DNA of 12,902 nucleotides from an uncultured Erysipelotrichaceae bacterium (GTDB taxonomy: Bacteria > Bacillota_I > Bacilli_A > Erysipelotrichales > Erysipelotrichaceae): NCBI GenBank assembly GCA_900314345.1, contig OMUX01000256.1, positions 1 to 12,902 of the forward strand, read 5' to 3'. Position numbers and translations under genes: made by a program. Shown here piece by piece: positions 7,266 through 12,902 of the stretch (its first letter is position 1; each line of letters opens with the position of its first letter). The notes below the pieces were generated by a model, which did not search any database, was not told the origin of the DNA, and worked only from the letters and a program-made list of their open reading frames with translations.

Positions 7266-7940
7266 TCATCTTCCTGCCGTCTTCAGGGCAAGGGACAGGT
7301 TCCTGGTGGTGATGTTCGTGACACCATCGCGCAGGAACCTTTTCATTTCCTCTTCTTCCTTCACGGTCCATACAGAGACACCGATGTCGTTTTTCCGGCA
7401 GATGGTGAGGAACTGTTCTGTTGCAATGAGATAGTTTGTATTGACGACAGGAATATTTCCGTCTCTGCAGATGCTGCAGATTCTTTCAGCGGCTTCCGGT
7501 ATGAAGGAAGGATCCTGCGCACATCTGTTGAATACATCCGGAACATATTCTTCGATGTTGAGGAATACCGTTATGCTGTTTTCCGGAAGGCTCTTCATGC
7601 GGTCAATGGATACAGTGCCGGAGTAGATGAGCCTTTTCTCAAGACCCAGCTTCTCCGCAGCTTCAAGAACGGGTGCTTCAAGACCGGGCTGCTTGAGGTC
7701 ACAGTTGATCCGGATGGATGGATTTCTGCGGATGGCAAGGAAGACCACGGAAAGATCCGTATATGTAGATGGGTTATTCGGGTCCGGTTCATCGTGGGAG
7801 ATCACAAGGGTGTCATTCATCCGGCGGATGTCCATCTCAAGGGCATCTGCCTTTGTGGTGATGGCATAGTTGATGAACTGCATGCTGTTGTCCTTGGTAT
7901 TGTCTGCACCGGAATGTGCTGTGATCATTGTCTTCATCAT
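7266..7940 (-). CDS. Glycerophosphodiester phosphodiesterase-like protein (GDPD family)
   Basis: This is a 224-residue TIM-barrel GDPD-family protein, predicted to hydrolyse glycerophosphodiesters to an alcohol and glycerol-3-phosphate. It has no signal peptide, so it is intracellular. The N-terminal motif reads ITAHSGADNT...NS (His9), followed by LEMDIRRMNDTLVISHDE (Glu35, Asp37, His49, Asp50). INCDLKQ replaces the usual acidic metal-binding strand, and VSVWTV with a final GVTNITT ends the barrel. The usual HRG is HSG here, so the phosphate-binding Arg is absent. The start chosen is ATG at 7940 (or the adjacent ATG at 7937). AAAGGAG lies on the minus strand at 7952-7946, 5 or 8 bases upstream; upstream in-frame codons to 8015 are excluded because that site lies inside them. 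It is divergent from the importer operon, so a common role in handling a phosphorylated solute is possible but unproven. Confidence 0.82.
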   Translation of the reverse strand: MMKTMITAHSGADNTKDNSMQFINYAITTKADALEMDIRRMNDTLVISHDEPDPNNPSTYTDLSVVFLAIRRNPSIRINCDLKQPGLEAPVLEAAEKLGLEKRLIYSGTVSIDRMKSLPENSITVFLNIEEYVPDVFNRCAQDPSFIPEAAERICSICRDGNIPVVNTNYLIATEQFLTICRKNDIGVSVWTVKEEEEMKRFLRDGVTNITTRNLSLALKTAGR

Positions 7941-7961
7941 TTCTTCTCCTTTGTGTTGTGC

Positions 7962-7967
7962 AGTATA
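7962..7967 (-). promoter_or_regulatory. Candidate -10 element for the GDPD-like gene
   Basis: The minus strand reads TATACT here, 22 bases upstream of the chosen start at 7940 and 9 bases before the AAAGGAG site. No convincing -35 element is present at 16-18 bases; TTGATC lies about 20 bases away. It is a weak call, supported mainly by its position in the divergent gap. Confidence 0.3.
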
Positions 7968-8084
7968 AAGCGACAATGAAATGGATTGATCAAGCATATG
8001 TAAAATAAAACGCATTATGAAAGGCTTTATGAAGATTTAACTGAAGTTTAGCCTGCATTTGAAGACGCCTTGATTTCCCGTTCC

Positions 8085-8090
8085 TATACT
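8085..8090 (+). promoter_or_regulatory. Candidate -10 element for the importer operon
   Basis: TATACT at 8085-8090 lies 29 bases before the permease start, leaving room for a short leader with the AAAGGGG ribosome site (8105-8111). The nearest -35-like sequence, TTGAAG at 8059-8064, is 20 bases upstream, which is longer than optimal. The call is tentative and may depend on an activator. Confidence 0.35.
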
Positions 8091-8119
8091 TGGAATTGCT
8101 GTTGAAAGGGGAAGAGGAA

Positions 8120-8965
8120 ATGTTCAAGATGCTGAACCCGCATCGCTTCTATCATGCGGTGGGAAAGAAAAAATTCTGGGAGTTCATTCTGCTGGCGGTA
8201 TTCATACTGTTCTTCTATGGTCCGCTGCTCAATATGGTGCTTCTGTCCTTCTCCAATAAATATGAAGTACCTCATGTGTTTGCAACGGAATGGGGATTCA
8301 AATGGTGGCAGTACATCTTCCAGCAGAAGAACCTGGTCACTTCCATCGGTCAGTCACTGATCGTTGCTGTGGTGACGACTGCGCTGTCCATGCTGATATG
8401 TATTCCGGCGGCATATTCCATTGCAAGATTCAAGTATAAGGGAAGGAAGATGTTCATGTTTTCGTTCCTTCTGACCAACGCTTTTCCAAAGCTTGGCATC
8501 TATACCTCCATCGCCGTTCTCTTCTATAGGTACGGATTAATGGGAACCTATGCCGGTGTCGTCATCATTCACATGATCAATTCCATGATGTTCATGGTGT
8601 GGCTTCCTGCCAGTGCCTTCCGTTCCGTGCATCGTCAGCAGGAGGAGGCAGCCAGGGATGTCGGCGCAGGTCCGATCAGGACTTTCTTCCAGGTTACTCT
8701 TCCCATGGCAATGCCGGGCATAGCAGTTGCGACGCTGTATACATTCCTTGGTTCCATGGAAGAAGCACAGGGAACCATGCTGGTCGGCATGGGAAGGATC
8801 ACGACAATGCCGGTTGCCATGTATGGAATCATCCTTGATTCCTCAGCGGTGCAGGTTGGTGCAGTGTTTGCAATCCTGCTGATCATACCGAGCGTTCTCA
8901 TGATCATCGGCATGCGGAAGTATATCGGGCCGGAGGCGATGGCCGGCGGCTTCAAGATGAAGTAA
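8120..8965 (+). CDS. ABC transporter permease, PotC-like
   Basis: This is a 281-residue inner-membrane permease of the binding-protein-dependent importer class (PotC/FbpB/PhnV-like). It starts with a cytoplasmic tail and a helix at about 20-42, then a periplasm-facing loop, with further helices at about 77-100, 112-135, 142-162, 198-215 and 244-265. The cytoplasmic coupling loop, EEAARDVGAGPIRTFFQVTLP (about 175-195), carries the EAA---G signature that docks on the ATPase. The start chosen is ATG at 8120 because AAAGGGG lies 8 bases upstream. A TTG 30 bases earlier would start before that site and is rejected. It is the first gene of the operon, 13 bases before the ATPase gene. The second permease of the pair lies two genes downstream instead of adjacent. 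Confidence 0.92.
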   Translation: MFKMLNPHRFYHAVGKKKFWEFILLAVFILFFYGPLLNMVLLSFSNKYEVPHVFATEWGFKWWQYIFQQKNLVTSIGQSLIVAVVTTALSMLICIPAAYSIARFKYKGRKMFMFSFLLTNAFPKLGIYTSIAVLFYRYGLMGTYAGVVIIHMINSMMFMVWLPASAFRSVHRQQEEAARDVGAGPIRTFFQVTLPMAMPGIAVATLYTFLGSMEEAQGTMLVGMGRITTMPVAMYGIILDSSAVQVGAVFAILLIIPSVLMIIGMRKYIGPEAMAGGFKMK

Positions 8966-8978
8966 TAAGGGGAAAGAT

Positions 8979-9977
8979 ATGAGTGAAGCGGAAAACAGAA
9001 AAGTGATTCTCGAACTCGATGATATGGCAAAGAAGTATGACAACGGCGATGGTGTCGAGCATGTCAACCTCAAAGTATATGAAGGGGAACTGGTCACATT
9101 GCTTGGACCTTCAGGGTGCGGAAAATCCACAATCCTGAGATCCGTTGGCGGATTCCTCGATACGACTGCAGGTGATATCAGGATCGATGGAAATTCCATT
9201 GTTGATCTTCCTCCGGAAAAGAGACCGACGGCTATGGTGTTCCAGAGCTATAACCTCTGGCCGCATATGACCATCTATGAGAACCTTGCGTTCGGTCTGA
9301 AGCTGAGGAAGATTCCGAAGAATGAAATTGATTCACAGATCAAGGATATCCTGAATCTTGTGAATCTGCCGGGCTGTGAGAAGAAGTATCCAAGCCAGAT
9401 GTCCGGCGGTCAGCAGCAGCGTATTGCCATTGCAAGAAGCCTGCTGCTCAAGCCGCATCTTCTGCTGCTGGATGAGCCGTTCTCTGCTCTGGATGCGAAG
9501 ATCCGTCAGCAGATGAGAGAGGAACTCAAGCGTCTGCAGCAGAAGACAGGCATCACGATCGTCTTTGTCACACACGATCAGGAAGAAGCCATGGCACTGT
9601 CCCACAGGATCGTGGTCATGAACAAGGGAAAGATCGAGCAGATCGGTACACCGGAAGAGATCTATGACAATCCGGTCAGCGAGTATGTGGCTTCCTTCAT
9701 CGGTGAAAACAATTTCATCAAGGAAGGGGAGAAAACCATCGCTGTAAGACCGGAGGACATCACAGTCATTCCTGGCAAGACCGATGGAAACCTGATCGGT
9801 ACTGTCAGCACGATCATGCTGATGGGACACTATGTTGTCATCACCGTGAAGCATGAGGACGAAGTCATCAAGTGCAATATCAACCGTGAGCTGTCGGAGA
9901 AGATCAAGGTCGGCGATGATGTGACCCTGGTCTATGGCAAGCATCATGTGTTCGTTAACGGCCAGAAGGCCGACTGA
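8979..9977 (+). CDS. ABC transporter ATP-binding protein, PotA/FbpC-like
   Basis: This 332-residue ATPase drives the importer. All nucleotide-binding motifs are present: Walker A GPSGCGKST (43-51), Q-loop Gln89 in MVFQSYNLWPH, signature MSGGQ (141-145, Met replacing the usual Leu), Walker B LLLLDE (161-166), D-loop SALD, and switch His199 in VTHDQEEA. A TOBE-type accessory domain occupies about 253-329 (AVRPEDI...VFVNG), typical of the polyamine, iron and 2-aminoethylphosphonate importer group, where it can carry regulation. The start ATG at 8979 is preceded by AAGGGG at 8967-8972, 6 bases away. It lies 13 bases after the first permease gene, so the two are co-transcribed. Confidence 0.96.
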   Translation: MSEAENRKVILELDDMAKKYDNGDGVEHVNLKVYEGELVTLLGPSGCGKSTILRSVGGFLDTTAGDIRIDGNSIVDLPPEKRPTAMVFQSYNLWPHMTIYENLAFGLKLRKIPKNEIDSQIKDILNLVNLPGCEKKYPSQMSGGQQQRIAIARSLLLKPHLLLLDEPFSALDAKIRQQMREELKRLQQKTGITIVFVTHDQEEAMALSHRIVVMNKGKIEQIGTPEEIYDNPVSEYVASFIGENNFIKEGEKTIAVRPEDITVIPGKTDGNLIGTVSTIMLMGHYVVITVKHEDEVIKCNINRELSEKIKVGDDVTLVYGKHHVFVNGQKAD

Positions 9978-9983
9978 AAAGGG

Positions 9984-10010
9984 GAAACAGGCGTAAGGAT
10001 ACGCTGTTTC
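9984..10010 (+). promoter_or_regulatory. Intercistronic stem-loop before the binding-protein gene
   Basis: GAAACAG at 9984-9990 pairs with CTGTTTC at 10004-10010. The inner bases CGT (9992-9994) pair with ACG (10001-10003), leaving one bulged G and a 6-base loop. No T run follows, so it is not a terminator. It ends 4 bases before the AAGGAG site (10015-10020) of the binding-protein gene. Such hairpins at this operon position often act as mRNA processing or protective sites that raise the yield of binding protein relative to membrane components; that role is inferred. Confidence 0.6.
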
Positions 10011-10027
10011 ATATAAGGAGAGGAAAA

Positions 10028-11200
10028 ATGAACTTCAGAAAGATTACTTCAGCAGTTCTGGCCGCTGTCCTGTCTGCAGGAATGCTTGCAGGATGCGGCA
10101 GCAGTTCTACCGCAGCCGCAAGTGGAGAAAAGCAGACCGTTACCCTGTGGGCAACCGGTTCTGACAATGTCCGCGCTATCTTTGAAACGCTGACGAATGA
10201 TTTCAACAACAACAGTGAGTACAAGGATCAGTATCAGGTGGAGCTTCAGTTCATGCTCAGCGGTACGGGTACACAGTCCTTGACGGATATGCTTGTTGCA
10301 GCATATCAGGCAAAGCAGACGAAGACGAATATAGACTTTGACATCGTTGACCTGGGCGGTGATGATCTTTCCAAGATCGTTGCTCAGATCGGTGAGGAAA
10401 GCTTAGAGAAGCTCGATGAGACAAAGGTCCCGAACAGAAAGAACATCAAGTCCGAAAGTGCTCTGGCAACTGACTATACACAGGCATATCGTGGTACAAC
10501 GGTCATTCTTGCCTATGATTCCGAGAAGGTTCCGAACCCTCCCAAGACAATGGATGAGCTGGTCGAATGGATGAAGGCAAATCCTGGAAGATTCGTCTAC
10601 AACACACCTGGTACAGGCGGTGCCGGCGATTCTTTTGTAAGAACCGCTGTATATAACTTCATCGATGATGCTTCAGCAATGACAAGCGATGTTCCCAAGT
10701 GGGAAGAACAGTGGAACGAGGGGTTCGAATTCCTCAAGGAGATCAACCCTTACATGTACCAGTCCGGCGGTACAGTCGTCTATCCTAACAAGAACCAGGG
10801 TGCTCTTGATCTTCTGAACCAGGGTGAGATTGACATGTGCCCGATGTGGGCGGATATGGTTCTGTCTCAGCGTAATGCAGGGCAGATCAAGGATTCCATC
10901 AAGATCACACAGATTTCCCCGGCATTCACAGGATCCCTGCAGACCCTTGCTGTTCCGACCATCGGTTCCCACAAGGAAGGTGCTTATGCATTCATGAACT
11001 ACATGTGCTCTGATGCTGCACAGCAGATCCTTGTTTCCCAGATGGCAGCCATTCCTCTGGTTGATACCGCAAATCTTGATATGAAGGGATTTGAGGATGT
11101 GCAGAACCTGGATGTCTCCAGCTTCCGTGTCATGTCCATCGGTACATTGAGCACAGACTTCAACCAGAAGTGGGATGACGATATTGCATCTCTGAACTGA
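10028..11200 (+). CDS. Extracellular solute-binding lipoprotein (family 1) of the importer
   Basis: This is a 390-residue periplasmic-binding-fold lipoprotein that should capture the solute outside the membrane and deliver it to the permeases. Residues 1-23 form a lipoprotein signal peptide with lipobox LAGC (Cys23 lipidated), followed by a Ser/Ala/Gly linker. The mature domain starts VTLWATGSDNVRAIFETL. It contains a mid-region PNPPKTMDELVEWMKANPG followed by NTPGTGGAGDSFVRT, a pattern found in solute-binding proteins of the Pot/Fbp/Ynj group where a hinge crossover and a ligand loop occur. The start ATG at 10028 has AAGGAG 7 bases upstream. The 50-base gap from the ATPase gene holds a stem-loop. 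Specificity cannot be read; polyamine, metal, phosphonate and sugar-phosphate importers share this architecture. Confidence 0.93.
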   Translation: MNFRKITSAVLAAVLSAGMLAGCGSSSTAAASGEKQTVTLWATGSDNVRAIFETLTNDFNNNSEYKDQYQVELQFMLSGTGTQSLTDMLVAAYQAKQTKTNIDFDIVDLGGDDLSKIVAQIGEESLEKLDETKVPNRKNIKSESALATDYTQAYRGTTVILAYDSEKVPNPPKTMDELVEWMKANPGRFVYNTPGTGGAGDSFVRTAVYNFIDDASAMTSDVPKWEEQWNEGFEFLKEINPYMYQSGGTVVYPNKNQGALDLLNQGEIDMCPMWADMVLSQRNAGQIKDSIKITQISPAFTGSLQTLAVPTIGSHKEGAYAFMNYMCSDAAQQILVSQMAAIPLVDTANLDMKGFEDVQNLDVSSFRVMSIGTLSTDFNQKWDDDIASLN

Positions 11201-11247
11201 AGCTTTACCCCCTGCTGTTCATGCAGGACGAAAGAATGGAGTTGGAT

Positions 11248-12099
11248 ATGAAGAAGAAGGAAAAGAAACGGATGGCTGCAGCGTATGCGATGGTACTGCC
11301 GTCATTCATCATAGTGATGCTGACAGTGGCATATCCGATTGTCCTGGCTGTAATCCGCAGCTTCACTGACGGCAAGACCGGTGGCTTCACGCTGGATAAC
11401 TACAGGTACTTCTTTGAAACCCCTGCCCAGCTGAAAAACATTCTGTACACGCTGTATGTCGTGGTTGTGACAGTTGTGCTTGCCATTGTGATTGCATACC
11501 TTCTGGCATTGTATCTGCGCTTCAGCAAGTCAAAGATTGCAAAGACCATCGGCACTTTGTATCTCCTGCCACGGTTCGTGCCGGCTATGTGTGCAGTCTA
11601 TGCCATGATTACGATCATCAGAGACTCTGGTCTCATCAACAGGATCAGCCTGGTGTTCGGTCAAGATCTGAAGCTGGGACTGATGTATCATGCATCAGGT
11701 CTCATCGTGATGAATCTGTGGTTCAATATTCCGTTTGCTGCTCTGATCATCGCTTCAGGATTAGGGGCGATTCCGGATTCCATTATTGAAGGCGCAAGGG
11801 ATGTCGGTGCAAACAAATGGAAGGTATTCATGAACATGATCCTGCCATTATCCGTAAAGGATGTCATCGTTGCCGCAACATTTGTATGGATGACGAACGT
11901 CGGATCCTTCACGACTCCGTATCTGATGGGCGGAAATTCACCGAAGATGCTTGGCATTGCATTGTTTGATCAGTTCAACAAGTATCTGGATTTCAACCGT
12001 TCCGCTGCTCTGTCAGTGATCATGTTTGTGATCTGTGCTGTATCTGCAGTGGTATATATCCGTTCCAATCTCAAGGAAAACGAGTGGGAACAGCAGTGA
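11248..12099 (+). CDS. ABC transporter permease, PotB-like
   Basis: This is a 283-residue permease, the second membrane subunit of the importer. It begins with a very basic cytoplasmic tail, MKKKEKKR, then a helix at about 12-38 with LPSFIIVMLTVAYP, and further helices near 68-90, 102-124, 150-172, 203-222 and 250-275. The coupling loop IEGARDVGANKWKVFMNMILP (about 180-200) carries the EAA---G motif. Start choice is open. ATG at 11248 has GGAG at 11239-11242, 5 bases away, and gives the typical short basic tail. ATG at 11236 has AGGA at 11224-11227, 8 bases away, and adds four residues (MELD); ATG at 11221 has no ribosome site. It follows the binding-protein gene by 47 bases. Confidence 0.92.
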   Translation: MKKKEKKRMAAAYAMVLPSFIIVMLTVAYPIVLAVIRSFTDGKTGGFTLDNYRYFFETPAQLKNILYTLYVVVVTVVLAIVIAYLLALYLRFSKSKIAKTIGTLYLLPRFVPAMCAVYAMITIIRDSGLINRISLVFGQDLKLGLMYHASGLIVMNLWFNIPFAALIIASGLGAIPDSIIEGARDVGANKWKVFMNMILPLSVKDVIVAATFVWMTNVGSFTTPYLMGGNSPKMLGIALFDQFNKYLDFNRSAALSVIMFVICAVSAVVYIRSNLKENEWEQQ

Positions 12100-12124
12100 T
12101 CTGAATTATCAGTAATATGGTACC

Positions 12125-12149
12125 AATGCCGCAGTTCATGCGGCATTTT
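12125..12149 (+). terminator. Terminator-like hairpin before the kinase gene (weak)
   Basis: AATGCCGCA at 12125-12133 pairs perfectly with TGCGGCATT at 12139-12147 around a 5-base loop. Only three T follow the arm-closing pair before the sequence turns to A. The stem is strong but the T run is short, so partial termination is more likely than full. It ends 6 bases before AAGGAG (12153-12158) of the kinase gene, so it could also tune the kinase's expression. Confidence 0.55.
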
Positions 12150-12163
12150 AAGAAGGAGAGAAT

Positions 12164-12902
12164 ATGAAAGATGTCATGTTGATCGGACAGGCTTCCAGAG
12201 ATGAAAACATCGACTATACCGGAAACAAGGTCATTGAGTACGGCGGTGCAGTGTTTTATGGAGAATATGCAGTCCGTGCTTCCGGCGGTGCAGTGTTTGC
12301 TTCTTTGAAGATGAATCCGGGAGACCGTAACATCATTGATGCCTATGACCTGGATGACGATCATATGAAGATCCTGCCATCCAGGAAGACAACAAACATG
12401 CGGAATACGTATTTCACCAAGGACAGGGAAAGAAGGCTGACAGAGATTGTACAGCAGGCAGACCAGATCGCCTGTGATGAGATCCCGGATATAGCCTGCA
12501 GCATCTACCACGTGGCAGGACTTCTTTACGGAGACTTTGACGAACAGCTGTTTCCTTTCCTTGCAGAAAGAGGAAAAGTGTCAGCGGATATGCAGGCTTT
12601 CCTGAGACACAATGAAGAAGGAAGGTCTGTTTATCATGACTGGCAGAACAAGAAGAAGTACATGCCATACTTCTCCTATCTGAAAACAGACTCTGCGGAA
12701 GCTGAGATTCTGACAGGAACATCCGACAGAAGAAAGGCTGCAGAAATACTTCATTCCTATGGAGCGAAAGAAGTCATGGTGAGCAATTCGGAGGAGATGC
12801 TCATATTTGACGGAGAAAAGTACTATACCGCTCCGGTCAGGGCAAGGAATCTCAGTGGACGTACTGGAAGAGGAGATACGGTTTTTGCATCATATCTGAC
12901 CA
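12164..12902 (+). CDS. PfkB-family sugar/nucleoside-type kinase (3' truncated by the window)
   Basis: The first 246 residues of a PfkB (ribokinase) superfamily kinase are present, and the frame is open to the window edge. These enzymes phosphorylate sugars, nucleosides, polyols or vitamin precursors with ATP. The catalytic signature TGRGDTVFASY occurs at 234-244, with Asp238 as the general base; the more usual TGAGD is TGRGD here. The motif LKTDSAEAEILTG (173-185) corresponds to the family's 'N..E...L.G' segment before ATP binding. Two GGAVF motifs (27-31 and 41-45) lie in the substrate-lid region. Signal peptide and membrane helices are absent, so it is cytoplasmic. The start ATG at 12164 has AAGGAG 5 bases upstream. 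It follows the importer genes after 64 bases containing a weak terminator, so it probably acts on the imported solute; this is inference. Confidence 0.82.
   Translation, partial: MKDVMLIGQASRDENIDYTGNKVIEYGGAVFYGEYAVRASGGAVFASLKMNPGDRNIIDAYDLDDDHMKILPSRKTTNMRNTYFTKDRERRLTEIVQQADQIACDEIPDIACSIYHVAGLLYGDFDEQLFPFLAERGKVSADMQAFLRHNEEGRSVYHDWQNKKKYMPYFSYLKTDSAEAEILTGTSDRRKAAEILHSYGAKEVMVSNSEEMLIFDGEKYYTAPVRARNLSGRTGRGDTVFASYLT

Larger units (their letters stand above)
7941..8119. other. Divergent intergenic region between the GDPD-like gene and the importer operon
   Basis: This 179-base gap contains no plausible gene. It is distinctly A+T-rich between about 7985 and 8050. It holds the palindrome TTGATCAA at 7986-7993 and two copies of TTATGAA at 8015-8021 and 8027-8033, 12 bases apart on the same face of the helix. 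Candidate -10 elements lie at each end (7962-7967 minus, 8085-8090 plus). The repeats could be operator half-sites, but they are short and may be chance. Confidence 0.4.

Noticed and set aside
7941..8015. N-terminal extension of the GDPD-like protein
   Set aside because: The AAAGGAG site lies inside this stretch and the family motif ITAHSG begins near the N-terminus with the shorter start.
8090..8119. TTG start ten codons upstream for the first permease
   Set aside because: It overlaps the -10 candidate and the AAAGGGG ribosome site, which serves the ATG at 8120.
9333..9947. Minus-strand open frame of 204 codons opposite the ATPase gene
   Set aside because: It is antisense to an ATPase with all motifs intact; the Asp/Leu/His-rich composition is a codon-mirror effect and no ribosome site was seen.
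11211..11227. Short inverted repeat CCTGC/GCAGG between the binding-protein gene and second permease
   Set aside because: The stem is only 5 bp with a 7-base loop and no T run; it covers part of a possible AGGA site, but is too weak to call.

Overview
The window looks like a chromosome segment of a low-to-mid G+C Bacillota, most likely an Erysipelotrichia-type gut commensal. The basis is strong AGGAGG-type ribosome binding sites, an rpoA-rplQ end to the ribosomal-protein locus, a UPF0237/UPF0210 gene pair, and lipoprotein signal peptides of Gram-positive style. G+C is near half by eye. The taxonomic call is an inference from gene style, not from a marker comparison. No mobile element, CRISPR array, tRNA or rRNA was seen.

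Left part, 1-5134, plus strand. The last codons of rpoA and all of rplQ close the ribosomal operon, followed by an intrinsic terminator at about 484-510. Four tightly packed genes follow. They encode a polytopic GT-C/PTPS-related membrane protein, an unknown surface lipoprotein (ATGA overlap), an ACT-domain UPF0237 protein and a UPF0210 (DUF711) protein. A strong terminator at 5102-5134 ends the set.

Middle part, 5157-7940. A minus-strand pair (6571 down to 5157) encodes a small beta-type domain protein and a PHP-domain metallohydrolase of CehA/McbA type. Together they appear to be a two-gene version of a protein that is usually one chain. A divergent plus-strand gene encodes a YczE/YitT-like membrane protein. 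It abuts, with no gap between stop codons, a minus-strand glycerophosphodiester phosphodiesterase-like gene.

Right part, 8120-12902, plus strand. One apparent operon holds a complete PotABCD/Fbp-style ABC importer in the order PotC-like permease, ATPase, solute-binding lipoprotein, PotB-like permease, followed by a PfkB-family kinase cut off by the window end. A non-terminator stem-loop precedes the binding-protein gene and a weak terminator-like hairpin precedes the kinase gene, so expression is probably tuned inside the operon. The simplest reading is uptake of a small solute followed by phosphorylation, but the solute cannot be read from the sequence.

The points most worth a second look are the split CehA-type protein, the importer-kinase operon with its internal hairpins, and a 16-bp in-frame direct repeat in the kinase gene. 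Nothing in the window clearly amounts to an undescribed system.
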